Under the pieces are notes generated by a model. That model had not been told where the DNA came from, searched no databases, and was given only the letters and a program-made list of their open reading frames with translations. Position numbers and translations under genes: made by a program. Of a stretch of 64,000 bases of DNA, positions 40,709 to 50,473 are shown one piece after another; the stretch's first letter is position 1, and every line of letters begins with the position of its first letter. The DNA comes from Polyangia bacterium. Its GTDB lineage: Bacteria > Myxococcota_A > Polyangia > Nannocystales > Nannocystaceae. The stretch spans positions 155,734 to 219,733 of the forward strand of contig JAUHWG010000017.1 of NCBI GenBank assembly GCA_030424595.1. Direction: 5' to 3'.

Positions 40709-43626
40709 CGCGAGCCGACACAGGCCGTCCCGGGGGAGCTTCGCCACATGCCGCGAGGGCTCGGCCTCTTCTTGGGCATCCGGGTGAGGAGAACAAGGAG
40801 GAGGCTGAGGTAGGCCGCGTCGGCCATACCATTTTGCTGAGTCACAGACGCGAGTGTGCATCCTGCTCGCGAGTGTTGGGGAGGATCTGACTTCTCGAAG
40901 GTGTAGTCCCCCTCGAGAGGACCCCATGCGCCAGACATCACGAACGCCCCCCAGTGGTAGGGGTGCTCTGTCTCGGACCGAGACTTGAGCTCTTGCTGTG
41001 CGAGGCGCAGCGCCTCGTGTCGAGGTCTCCCCGCTGCGAGATGGCGGTAGAAGGGCTCCATGAGTAACGGTGTTTCTTCGTCGGAGATTCGCCATAGGGT
41101 AATCAATTGCGAGGCGGCCCCAGCGAGTTCGGTCGCGTAGCGAAAGCCCAACGTTCCCTGTGCTGCTAGGAGTCGTCCGAGACCGGTGTCGCAGGCTGAT
41201 AGGGTCACGAGTTCAGCGCCGTCGAGATCAAGACCTGCAAACTCATATGCTGTGACTTCTCGGTCGGCGAAGTGCAAGCGAGCGCGCAGGAGACTGCGGA
41301 AGGGCGCCTCCTCTGCGGAGTCCTGGAGGGGAAATGTCGCCGGCCTCGGACTTACGATACTCTCGCCGATCTTCGGACTGCCGCGAGGGGCGGGTCGTGC
41401 ATGGGTAGATATGTGGAGAACCGACGCCTGCTTCGCGGCTCTTGAAAATGCTCCCCACTTGACAGCGGAGTCCTCCATCGTTGTCACGCGCTCAAAGACG
41501 GATGCGATCGCGCCCTCTTCTTCCTTGCTTCCTGGGAGGCGTGCGCCGTCCGGGTTGGCGACCGCTAGGACCTCTCCTGAATAGAGCACTCTTGGGTGTG
41601 GGGTGACTATGTGCAAGAATGTGTCCACGTAGTGAACGCTGTGTCTGTCAAGTACATAGTCTCTTCCGTCGTGTAAGGCGGCGAAGGGGATCCGGTAGAG
41701 GTCCATGTCGGGGGATACGAGAAGCATGGTTTTGTCCCGAATCTCGTCTGCGACGGGTGCCAATAGGGTGTCGTAGAGTGCCTTCGCCTTCGCCTTCGCG
41801 TCCTGCCGGCGAAAGCCCAACGACATGTGGAAAAGAGCGACCTGTCGCTGCACGTCAGACGCGTATCCCAGAGGGCGCCATGCTACTCGATCCTTCGTTA
41901 TTACATAGACCAAGTAGGAGATACGTACGGGCTCGCTCAGGTTATTGGGGTCGACCTGGTGGTAGCGGACGTACTCGAGGAGCGCTGCGCTCTCGGGCAG
42001 CGCTCCTTGGATCTCGTCAAGTGTGGCTAGCCGCGGGATCGAAGGGTCGTGCGCGATGAGTCCATCGAGTTGTTTCGCTGCGGCGCGCTCCTCTTTCGCG
42101 AGCTCGCGGAGGTGAGCCTCGCGTGCCGAGTCGAGCGGCGACTCGGGCGTGGCGATCTCGGCCATCGTGGTGCGCAGCGACGCGATGCGATCTCGTAGGG
42201 CGAGGGCCTCTGGAGCAGAGTGCGCTCGTCGAGCGCGATACGCATAGACGCGATCGCGGAGGACGCGACCCTTTCTACCAACGACCAAGGAAAGAGCGAA
42301 GGCCGCCGACTCTGTGGCAAGGTGCGCATCTCGGTCACGAAGGGCGTGGAAGGAGATGGCACGGAAGAGAAGGTGGTTGGTACCTGTAACGAGGACGTGC
42401 TTCCGCTCCTCGTCGCCGAAGGTCCAGCTCGTCGAGAGTTCGCGCTCTTGCGCTGAGACGGCGGACTCGAGAAGATCGAGGGCCTCTCGCCAGCGCTCCT
42501 GCGCCCAGACCATCACGAACAGATTGTCGAGGATAACCCCCTTCTTCGGGTCAGGGACGTCGGGGAGCGCCGCGCGAAGGAGCTCCTCTCCCTCCGAGAA
42601 GCGGCGGAGCTTCCCGAGCAGTATTCCGAGGTTCGCTCGCGCTGAGGAGATCGTTGGGTAGCCCTGCCGCTCGTTGATCTCTAGGGCGAGGCGATAAAAG
42701 TCAGCCGCATCTTTGAAGTATCGCGCGCGTGCACGGTTCTGGCCGAGGGTATTGAGGATCTTCGCGGTGAGGTAGCTCTCAGAGCCCCATACGGAGCGCG
42801 TGATCTCGAGGGCTGCGCGGAGGTCCTTCTCCGCGAGCTCGAGGGGCTCTATGTGATTGCGTATCAGGCCACGGACGAAGAGCGTATTGGCAATCTCTGG
42901 GTGTTGCGCGGCGATGTTTTCTCTGAGCATATCAAGTCCGAAGCTTATCTCCGCATCGGCGTCCATCCACTTGGACTGATGACCGTATAGAAGTCCAAGC
43001 GCGACATGTATCTTGCCCACGGTGACAGAACTCACGACGCCAGCATCTGCTAGCGTTTGTAGCCCCTGCGTGAAGCATGCCTCGCTATCGCCGAGTCTGC
43101 GACGCTCCAGCAGGAACAGACCCCGCGCCAACAAGACTTCGGATGTCTCGACTGGGCTATCTGCGAGCGTGAGTGCGTCAGAGAGGAACTTCTCGGCGCG
43201 TTCATGTTCTCCGGGCTGTTCGCTATAGACTACGCCGGCCGCATAGTTGACGTGGTAGCGGATCGCCTGAGCTATTGTGTGCTCAGACTCTGCAAGGTGG
43301 AGTGCCTGGTCGATCGCGCGTCGAGACGAGTCGCGTTGGAATACAGCGTGGAGCGACAGCGCCGCCTCTGCGAGAATAAGCGCGCGGTGCTCCGGAGGAG
43401 AGTGGGGGAGGGAGGCGATGTCCGCAACAAGCGCATCCGCAACGGACACTGATTCCAGAAGCCGTCCCTCGAACCGCAATCGTCGAACCTTCTTAGCCCT
43501 CTCGAGGATATCTTGGGAGCGCTTGCTGACTGGAGCGCCGAGGTCCTGTTGTGCGCGGCCTTCGGCGCTAGACGAGGCTAGAGTGCCGAGAGCGATGATG
43601 ACGATCATGACGAGGATTTTCTTCAT
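40651..43626 (-). CDS. TPR-CHAT protein (exported, C-terminal membrane anchor)
   Basis: The protein has 991 residues from the ATG at 43626, which starts a clear signal peptide (MKKILVMIVIIALGTLASSS); the ATG at 43776 would hide it. Residues about 60-480 are helical TPR-like repeats, and residues about 690-950 form the CHAT protease with VLHISTHARPA (His near 740) and VTLSACDTGLG (Cys near 810). A C-terminal transmembrane helix (AAYLSLLLVLL, about 937-955) is followed by about 45 basic residues. The last part overlaps the mobile remnant on the other strand, so the original end has probably been replaced. It is followed upstream by the paralogous TPR-CHAT gene at 43661, so a two-gene operon is likely. 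Confidence 0.85.
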   Translation of the reverse strand: MKKILVMIVIIALGTLASSSAEGRAQQDLGAPVSKRSQDILERAKKVRRLRFEGRLLESVSVADALVADIASLPHSPPEHRALILAEAALSLHAVFQRDSSRRAIDQALHLAESEHTIAQAIRYHVNYAAGVVYSEQPGEHERAEKFLSDALTLADSPVETSEVLLARGLFLLERRRLGDSEACFTQGLQTLADAGVVSSVTVGKIHVALGLLYGHQSKWMDADAEISFGLDMLRENIAAQHPEIANTLFVRGLIRNHIEPLELAEKDLRAALEITRSVWGSESYLTAKILNTLGQNRARARYFKDAADFYRLALEINERQGYPTISSARANLGILLGKLRRFSEGEELLRAALPDVPDPKKGVILDNLFVMVWAQERWREALDLLESAVSAQERELSTSWTFGDEERKHVLVTGTNHLLFRAISFHALRDRDAHLATESAAFALSLVVGRKGRVLRDRVYAYRARRAHSAPEALALRDRIASLRTTMAEIATPESPLDSAREAHLRELAKEERAAAKQLDGLIAHDPSIPRLATLDEIQGALPESAALLEYVRYHQVDPNNLSEPVRISYLVYVITKDRVAWRPLGYASDVQRQVALFHMSLGFRRQDAKAKAKALYDTLLAPVADEIRDKTMLLVSPDMDLYRIPFAALHDGRDYVLDRHSVHYVDTFLHIVTPHPRVLYSGEVLAVANPDGARLPGSKEEEGAIASVFERVTTMEDSAVKWGAFSRAAKQASVLHISTHARPAPRGSPKIGESIVSPRPATFPLQDSAEEAPFRSLLRARLHFADREVTAYEFAGLDLDGAELVTLSACDTGLGRLLAAQGTLGFRYATELAGAASQLITLWRISDEETPLLMEPFYRHLAAGRPRHEALRLAQQELKSRSETEHPYHWGAFVMSGAWGPLEGDYTFEKSDPPQHSRAGCTLASVTQQNGMADAAYLSLLLVLLTRMPKKRPSPRGMWRSSPGTACVGSRYLRGFVPRSKRGIGGSTR

Positions 43627-43660
43627 ATTGTGACAACGAAAGTCTTGTGTGGGTGGATAG

Positions 43661-46600
43661 TCAACATCGCAGGATCTCCACACTTCCGTCGGTGCTTGCA
43701 TCCTTGCGCGCTGTGATAGGCGCCCGGACTCGGCGGCGCCAGAGCCTAGATATTCCTCTACGCCAGCGACTTCCACCGGACGCTAGAAGAATGACTATGA
43801 CTAGATTACCCTCTGAGGGCTCTGAGGGATCTTCAACACTGCAACCTCGAACTGGCTTCACAGCCTTCTCTCGCATAGTCAGGGCGGGCAGAGGTCCCCA
43901 GTCACCGGAGAGAGTAAAGCTCGCCCAGTAGTAGGGGTGGGCGGTGCGTGGGTCGCGGAGGAGTTCGCGCTGGGACTCGGCCAGGGCGTCGCGCCGGGGG
44001 AGTCCGTCCGCGAGCCGCGTGTAGAAGTTTTCCATCAGCACTGGTGTCGCAGCATCCGAAACCCGCCAGAGGCTCACCAGTTGCGATTGACTGCCGGCGG
44101 TGACAAGGGCGCGACGAAGGCCTAGTTGGCCCTCAAGGTCAAGTGCGCGCCCCAGCCCGCTCTCGCACGCGGAGAGCACCACGAGTTCAGTTCCGAGTAG
44201 ATCTAGATCCTCAAGCTCGTATGCGGTCATGAAGCCGTCGACGACGGGTCCGCTTCCCTGCCCCCGAGCCACATCCGATTGCGAGAACACGAGGGTCGAG
44301 CGTAGCATAGACTGATAGGCAGCTTCGTTGATATCATTCATATCCCTGCGTCTAGTGGTCGCGCCGTCGCGCTGTAGCCACTGTGTTGTGAATGCTCCGT
44401 GAGTGGCCACATGGAGAATCGCGGGACGCCTCACAGCTCGCATCGCACGCTCGCTCGCCTCCAGCCCCCTAAGGGCTTGAGTGTTTGTGAAGAGCCCCTC
44501 GACTAGGCGCGCTTCGTCCTCGGCCCCCGGTAGTCGGGCTCCCGCCGGGTTGGCGATGACGGTAACCTCGTCGGCGCCGTGTCTCTTAGTGCGCTGGGGT
44601 CTCATCAAATCTCTGGCAGTGCTTAGGTAGTGGACTGACTGATGCTCGACTACATAGCCGGCATTCCTGCGATACAACGACGCGAACGGGACTTGGTGGA
44701 TCTCGTAGTCAGGGGCGATAGTCAGCGCTGATGCGCCTTCAAGCGCTCCTTCGAGGGGGCGTAGAAGCAGATCGTAGGCCGCTGCAGCGTGGGTCGAGAT
44801 GTCTGCTCGGCGAAAACTGAGGGCCTTCCTGAGCGCAGCGATCTTCTTGTGAATTGACTCCGCTGGCCCGAGGTCGAACCACGCGAAGGAGTCGCGGCGG
44901 AGGACATATGCCACATAGCGTCGTTCGTTTGGCCGTTGTCGCATTCGATCAACGTTCCAGTAGCGGAAGTACTCGATGTGCGCTGCATCTTCGGCGAGCG
45001 CCGCCTGAAGGGCTGAGAGCGAGGTCGCTCCGACGTGGGTCCCCGGTGAGCGGACAGCGTCATCGAGTTGCGCGGCGATTAGCTCTGTATCGTCGGCAAG
45101 CGCCAAGTACCTCGATTTCGCCTCGGAGTCGCCCTGAAGACCGAGGATGGCGTTAGCAGCGAGCTCCGCGCGGACATCGATGAGTTGTTCATGCAGCTCT
45201 CGGAGGCGTGGCTCCTTGGTCTCCCTGCGCGCTCGAGTAGTTATCACACTGTCCTCGAGGATGCGCCCTTTTCGTAGAATAATCGTAAGGAAGGCGAACT
45301 CGGCACTTTCTCGGGCCATGGGGGCGTCAGTAGATCGATCAGCGTGAAACGAGACCGCACGGAAGACTGGCCACGCGAACTTTCCGACCGTTTGATGTTT
45401 GCGATCGTTCCGGCCCGGGAACCACATCATCTCGAGTGTCTTCTCGTGGCCCCCGATGACCTCGCGGAGGAGGGGGAAAGCCTCAGCATACCGCCCCTGT
45501 GACCACAATGCATTAAAGATGTTGTCAATGAGCGTTAGATCTCTTCCTCGAATCTCGAGTGCACGCCGGAAGGCCCGCTCCGAGGCCTCAAAGTCCCCAT
45601 CCCACATTCTAAGAAGGCCGAGTAGGTTCACAACTTCCGACTCTAGCGCAGGATAGCGTTCGTCGATCTGATCGTGAATGGCCTCGAGTCTTGCCTTTGC
45701 TTCTGCCTGACGCCCCTGCCGAACCAAAATCAAGCTGAGGTTCGTCTCGACCCACAAGTTAAAGCGACTCCTCTCTCCCCATATTTTTGCGCCGAGTTCC
45801 CTCGCGATCTCGCCAGAGGTGATCGCGTCGTCAAGGCGCCGCATGTCGCGATAGATGCGCAGTAGTTGGGAGTGGAGGTGCGCTCGGAGCGGGTGTTCGT
45901 CTGACAGGCGAGCATCGACCACCTTCAACGCTCGTGTTGCGAGAAGCCGCGAGCGTCCCGTTTCTCCACGCGAGAGCACCAACTCGCTAATGGAGAGGAG
46001 GACCTCCGCAACCATCGGGTGCTCTGCGTCAAGTACGGCTTCCAGTAGTACGAGAGCCTCGCTCATGCGCGCTTCACCCTGCACAGCGTCACCAAGAGCG
46101 GCGTGGGCGAGGCCGATCTGATGGAGAGCCATTGCTCGCTGCAGCTGTGACTGGGAGTCGACACTAGCGAAGGCTGACTGGGACAGCACGAGCGCCTGCT
46201 CTGGATCTTCGGCGAGGAGCACGAGGCCAGCACACAACTTCGCGCTGAGGAGTATTCGTCCGGCCGCCTCACGGTCGAGTGACCTCGCGAGGCTGAGGGC
46301 CCGCCTGGCCTGCTGGATCGCCTCGATCTGTTCATCGAGTGCGTGGAGGGCAAGCGCAAGCTCAACCCTCCCAGCGACCTCCCAGAGAGATCCGTCGCCG
46401 CGTTCGACCACGCGGTCGACGAATTCGCGGCTCGCGTTGGTGGCACCACGAAGCAAGCCACCAACGCGCCATAGGCGGATGCGTTCGAGATCGAGCAAGT
46501 TCCGCGAGGCCCCGGTCAGTCGCTGCCGTCGCGCCGCTTGCTCGATGCAGAGGAGCGCCTTATCGTAGTCCCCCTCGTCTTCTGCTGCCTGACACGCAGA

Positions 46601-46690
46601 TGGGATCTTCGGAACATCGCCGGCCTCCGCGAGTTCTGCTCTCTCCGGCGTGTAGAGGAGGAGGAGGAGCGTGACTAGTTGAACCCACAC
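43661..46690 (-). CDS. TPR-CHAT protein (exported, C-terminal membrane anchor)
   Basis: The protein has 1009 residues. A signal peptide (WVQLVTLLLLLY, residues 2-13) is followed by IPSACQAAEDEGDYDKALLC and TPR-like repeats (about 30-430). A linker of long helices (about 440-600) leads to the CHAT domain with ILHVATHGAF (His near 762) and VVLSACESGLG (Cys near 840). A hydrophobic stretch (LVIVILLA) and Arg-rich tail end the chain. It is clearly paralogous to the protein at 60077: the same order and long identical stretches such as MMWFPGR, LHQIGLAHAALGDAVQGEARMSEAL in part, and the whole CHAT core. The gap to the next TPR-CHAT gene is 34 bases. TPR-CHAT proteins generally couple a sensor solenoid to proteolysis. 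Confidence 0.88.
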   Translation of the reverse strand: MWVQLVTLLLLLYTPERAELAEAGDVPKIPSACQAAEDEGDYDKALLCIEQAARRQRLTGASRNLLDLERIRLWRVGGLLRGATNASREFVDRVVERGDGSLWEVAGRVELALALHALDEQIEAIQQARRALSLARSLDREAAGRILLSAKLCAGLVLLAEDPEQALVLSQSAFASVDSQSQLQRAMALHQIGLAHAALGDAVQGEARMSEALVLLEAVLDAEHPMVAEVLLSISELVLSRGETGRSRLLATRALKVVDARLSDEHPLRAHLHSQLLRIYRDMRRLDDAITSGEIARELGAKIWGERSRFNLWVETNLSLILVRQGRQAEAKARLEAIHDQIDERYPALESEVVNLLGLLRMWDGDFEASERAFRRALEIRGRDLTLIDNIFNALWSQGRYAEAFPLLREVIGGHEKTLEMMWFPGRNDRKHQTVGKFAWPVFRAVSFHADRSTDAPMARESAEFAFLTIILRKGRILEDSVITTRARRETKEPRLRELHEQLIDVRAELAANAILGLQGDSEAKSRYLALADDTELIAAQLDDAVRSPGTHVGATSLSALQAALAEDAAHIEYFRYWNVDRMRQRPNERRYVAYVLRRDSFAWFDLGPAESIHKKIAALRKALSFRRADISTHAAAAYDLLLRPLEGALEGASALTIAPDYEIHQVPFASLYRRNAGYVVEHQSVHYLSTARDLMRPQRTKRHGADEVTVIANPAGARLPGAEDEARLVEGLFTNTQALRGLEASERAMRAVRRPAILHVATHGAFTTQWLQRDGATTRRRDMNDINEAAYQSMLRSTLVFSQSDVARGQGSGPVVDGFMTAYELEDLDLLGTELVVLSACESGLGRALDLEGQLGLRRALVTAGSQSQLVSLWRVSDAATPVLMENFYTRLADGLPRRDALAESQRELLRDPRTAHPYYWASFTLSGDWGPLPALTMREKAVKPVRGCSVEDPSEPSEGNLVIVILLASGGSRWRRGISRLWRRRVRAPITARKDASTDGSVEILRC

Positions 46691-46930
46691 CGGCTATGTT
46701 CCTCAGATCCGCAAGCCTGCGCGAGTCGCTAGGTCGATCTTTCTGAGGCGCGCGAGCACCTCGCCGAGCCGTCGCTCGCGGACACCGCCAGACAATAGCC
46801 TAGCGTGTACACCTTGTGAAACGGCAGAGTGCAGTGAGGGCGTTTTCGCTCGTAGTGGGCCTGGGAGGAAGGGCGGTGGGGTCCTCATATGGGGGGGGCG
46901 TTGTATACACTAGTTTGCTATACTTGCAGA

Positions 46931-47683
46931 GTGATTGCAGCCGTGAGTCGGGCGTCTTTCGTTGTGTGCTTCGCAATAATTGGTCTTCAGGCTTGCAAGC
47001 CCGGTACTCCGATCGATCCAGATCGGGTCGCTGGTTGGGTGCGTGATGATCGTCGCCTGATCAAGTCTGATCTTCGGGCACCCGATCTTGGTCTGTTCCT
47101 CTTTCCGATCTCCGGAGCGATGGACTGCAAACATCACACAGGTTTTGTGCTGCCGTCCGACGCAACGATTGTCTCGGCTCCGTTACCAGAGCAGGGCGTC
47201 TTTGTGCTCGATCGGGGGACCCTCACACGTCTGGTACCAGACGGAGAGCGGATCCTCTACTCGGCCCCAGGTGGACTGCCTGCGTTGCGCGAGCTCCTTG
47301 GATACGAGAGTAACGTCTCTCCGATACAAATGTTGGTGACAACGGACTCCGAGGTTTGGCGACTCACGCTCGATGACCGGAGTATCGTCAAGGGGTCCCC
47401 GGCGCGCGACACCTCACTGTTTTCATCATCGATAGACTTTCTCCAGCGCGTCGATACTGGGCGATGTCGCCGTGGGGAGCAGAGCTGCCTCGTTGTCAAC
47501 CACGACCAAGGCATCACTGCGATCGATGTCGCGCCCCGCCACGGCCAGCCGACGATGAACATCGTGGAGTTTCAAGCAACCAAGGTCACCGACGTCGCGT
47601 GGGGACGTGGGGACGTGGAGGCACTCTACGTGCTCGCAGACCTCTCGTGCACAGGGGAGTCCGACCGGGGACGGTCAAGCTGA
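46931..47683 (+). pseudogene. Lipoprotein gene, probably truncated by a frameshift near 47675
   Basis: From the GTG at 46931 the protein has 250 residues; an ATG at 46889 and a GTG at 46943 are alternatives. A signal peptide ends in the lipobox LQAC. The mature part is strand-rich with propeller-like units (GVFVLDRGTLTRLVPDGERILY, QMLVTTDSEVWRLTLDD in part). Around GACCGGGGACGGTC (47673-47687) the frame ends. Removing the effect of one missing G would continue with a coding-like stretch (TVKLIADTTAER) up to about 47770, where a transposase remnant begins. It is divergent from the TPR-CHAT gene at 43661 and probably an old partner of it. Confidence 0.55.
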
Positions 47684-47776
47684 TAGCCGATACAACAGCT
47701 GAGCGTTCCGAGGCAACCAGCTCGACCGTCGTTCGGTGCGACCAGCCTGACAGCCTGGGCGCGGATGCGATCCTGT

Positions 47777-48110
47777 TCAGGCAGCCTCGACCGAGACGTG
47801 GAAGTTTGCCGAGAAGGAGGGCCAGACGGCTTCCCAGCGCTCGGCGAGGACGAGGCTGCGGAGGCAGAGGATGCCGCGTAGGCCAGGTGGCTCCCAGGAC
47901 ATTCCGGGACGCTTGACGCGGGCCTGCATGAGCGCGCAGGAGGACTCGGTCGCGCCGCTGCCGATCGGCAGATTGTTTGCGCGTGTGCCGGACCACTCAA
48001 AATGCGGGGCTTGAGGTACGTCAGGGCGCGCTCGACGACGCTATGGGCCTCGTCGTCGCCGTCCTCGGCGAGGTTGGTGAGGCGGCGCTCGCAGCCTGAC
48101 CACTCAAAGA
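47777..48110 (-). pseudogene. ISKra4-like transposase C-terminal remnant
   Basis: On the minus strand, residues NLPIGSGATESSCALMQ and RVKRPGMSW, then LRSLVLAERWEAVWPSF, match the C-terminal pattern of ISKra4-family transposases. The stop is at 47777-47779. Just upstream the natural continuation (AHSVVERALTYLKPR) is in another frame, separated by the 35-bp repeat at 47982-48016, so the gene is broken. Only the last part of the transposase is present. Confidence 0.65.
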
Positions 48111-48242
48111 GAGCCCCTTCTCGGTCTCCGGGAGCGCCCATGTTCGCACATCGGTGCGGCAAACGCGCGCCTCGTTCTGTGTGTCTTGATTATGTGTGCG
48201 GCCAGAGGCACGGCTACGGTAGCATCAAATGATCGGGGAGCG

Positions 48243-50348
48243 ATGCGCGAAAGCAAGACCATGCCGACGGTACTGTTTCTTTCTGCGAACCCCAGAGGGA
48301 GTGGCACACTCGCCTTGGCGCGAGAATTTCGCGAGATACAAGAGGTAATCCGTCGAACGGGCTCCGAGGGGCGGGTGCGCCTAGTTGCGGAGTGGGCCGT
48401 GCGCCCCAGCGATCTGCAGGAGCAGCTCCTGCGTCATGAGCCGGCCCTTGTTCACATCAGCGGACACGGACTGCTCGTGCGTGCCTCTCCTGACGGGTCT
48501 CGCGAGGACGGCTGGGCTCTCTTGCTCGAGGACCATGCTGGGGAGGCAAAGACGGTCCCCCTGGATGCTGTCGCCGACCTCTTCGGGCAACTGAATGCCG
48601 GTGTTCGTTGTATTGTCATGAATGCATGTCGGTCCGCGGAGCAGCCGGGAGTGCTGACTCGATACGTTGATCATGTAGTGGGAATGTCGGATGAGCTAGA
48701 TGACGATGCCGCCGTTGAGTTCGCCCGCGGGTTCTATACTTCACTAATGTTCGGTAAGTCATTCGCGGAGTCAGTTGAGCTCGGACGCAACGCCGTGATG
48801 ATCTCGTCGGAGCGGGATGAACTCAGGCCCCGCTTGTTCACTCGCCCCGGTGTCGACCCGAATTCGTCTGTGCTACTTTCTCGTGACGAAGCGGGGACGA
48901 CGCGTCGAATTGCGCCCCACTGGCGCCGTATGGCAGTAGGCGCGACGCTCATGGTTGTGCTTGCTACAGCAGCTCTCGGTCTGCGGTCCTCTCTGCCTTT
49001 CTTCTTCTGGGATGATGTAGTTCTCAGCGAGGGTGAGATCGCTCTACTCGCTTACAGCGGGGCGCAACAACCGACACTCGTGATGTTCGAAGAGCTCTGT
49101 GCGCGGCTCCAGGAGCTTGACAGGCAGAGTACGAGCTGTCGCACTGATGTCGCACGAGGCGCACTCGATGCGCTTCATGAAGGACGAGCAGGAAGTCCCG
49201 CCGCCTCGGTTCTTGCATTCTCGGATGAAATGATGCTCTGGGTGTATCCGACAGGAGCCAATTCGGGCCACCCGCTATGGGGCTCAATCCCGCCGATCCG
49301 CATTAACAGCAGTGAGGTTGTTGACGCTATTGCGCCTCTGGCCGTAGGGCTTCACAGCATATCCATTGGTCTCCCCACAGAGGTGCTGCCGATTCCACCC
49401 GATGTTGTTGGTTGGCGTTGGTCGACTCTGTCTGTCGCTCTGAGCAGCATCGCCGGTGGTGACGCCGTCTCCGTAGATTTACTCCGCCGACTTCAGCTGG
49501 AATGTGGGAGCACCGGAGATCCTCTTTGTGCCCTCGCCCATTATCTCGTTGCAGCATCAGACCCTGACTGTGAGTCAGCCTCAAGCCGTCGAGTCTTTGA
49601 AGATCTAGAGGTTGTTGATAACCTCGCGATCCGGAGGGCCGTGAGACTTGGCCTGGTCCGTTGTGAAGTCCGAGATAGCCCAAGAAGAGCAGCGGCGCGA
49701 CTCCTCTCGATTCTTGGTGACCTTGCGCTTGCGGATCGTTGCACGAGGCTCAGTGTCGCGCCGACGGTCGTCGCCGTGCTGAAGGAGCTTGACTCTGATG
49801 CTCCTGAGAGGGTCCCTTTAGAGGGCACTCTCGATCGTATGCTTTCCTTCCGCGTGACCTCCAGTGCATGTCCATCATGGTTGGAGGCGAAGGCGATGAG
49901 CGTTCGTGGCATTTATCACGGCGAACGTGGGCGATGGCAGGAAGCGGCGAATGACTTCTTGGCTTCATACACGACGTACCCATGGGACAAGACACGCTTG
50001 CTAAACTGGGCTGAGGCGAGTATCAAGATTTCAGGGGTGGGGAAGGCCACGAACGTCGCACACAAGCTTGGCGAAGAGATTTCGGACGTGAACACGGTTC
50101 CTCAGAAGGTACTCACATCGGCAGCCTTTCTTCGGTGGGTCGCAACTCAGGAACGTTCCCTCGGAGTACTCTTCCTGGCGGCCCTCGATAGGGTGCCACC
50201 TGGAGAGATGGCAGTAGTTACGGATGTCGCATCATCGAGCAGGCTAGAGCTATGCCCACATCAGGATGAACTTTGCATTCTCGATCTCGTCCATGGACCT
50301 TCCTCACAAGAAATTACTCAGCAAATCAAGAGGCTGGTCCTGGGTTAG
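48243..50348 (+). CDS. CHAT-domain protease with transmembrane helix and TPR-like C-terminal part
   Basis: The protein has 701 residues from the ATG at 48243, preceded by GGGGAGCG. The CHAT domain occupies about 1-220: VLFLSANPRG near the start, His75 in HISGHGLLV and Cys129 in VMNACRSAE. A transmembrane helix (about 228-250) is followed by a large unassigned region. The last 150 residues contain TPR-like units (GIYHGERGRWQEAANDFLASY). The CHAT N-terminus is nearly the same as the truncated copy at 59266, so the gene has been duplicated in the cluster. By eye the gene is less GC-rich than the 13-33 kb block, which hints at a different history. Confidence 0.85.
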   Translation: MRESKTMPTVLFLSANPRGSGTLALAREFREIQEVIRRTGSEGRVRLVAEWAVRPSDLQEQLLRHEPALVHISGHGLLVRASPDGSREDGWALLLEDHAGEAKTVPLDAVADLFGQLNAGVRCIVMNACRSAEQPGVLTRYVDHVVGMSDELDDDAAVEFARGFYTSLMFGKSFAESVELGRNAVMISSERDELRPRLFTRPGVDPNSSVLLSRDEAGTTRRIAPHWRRMAVGATLMVVLATAALGLRSSLPFFFWDDVVLSEGEIALLAYSGAQQPTLVMFEELCARLQELDRQSTSCRTDVARGALDALHEGRAGSPAASVLAFSDEMMLWVYPTGANSGHPLWGSIPPIRINSSEVVDAIAPLAVGLHSISIGLPTEVLPIPPDVVGWRWSTLSVALSSIAGGDAVSVDLLRRLQLECGSTGDPLCALAHYLVAASDPDCESASSRRVFEDLEVVDNLAIRRAVRLGLVRCEVRDSPRRAAARLLSILGDLALADRCTRLSVAPTVVAVLKELDSDAPERVPLEGTLDRMLSFRVTSSACPSWLEAKAMSVRGIYHGERGRWQEAANDFLASYTTYPWDKTRLLNWAEASIKISGVGKATNVAHKLGEEISDVNTVPQKVLTSAAFLRWVATQERSLGVLFLAALDRVPPGEMAVVTDVASSSRLELCPHQDELCILDLVHGPSSQEITQQIKRLVLG

Positions 50349-50473
50349 ACTCCTCTGCAACGCCGCCTCCGCGTTCTCATTCTCTGGTGTCGTCGGTACG
50401 GACACAGCTCGACCTCACAGACGAGAAATCTGTGACCGAGCCCCGTGGACGGCTGTCCGCGCCTATTTCAGGG

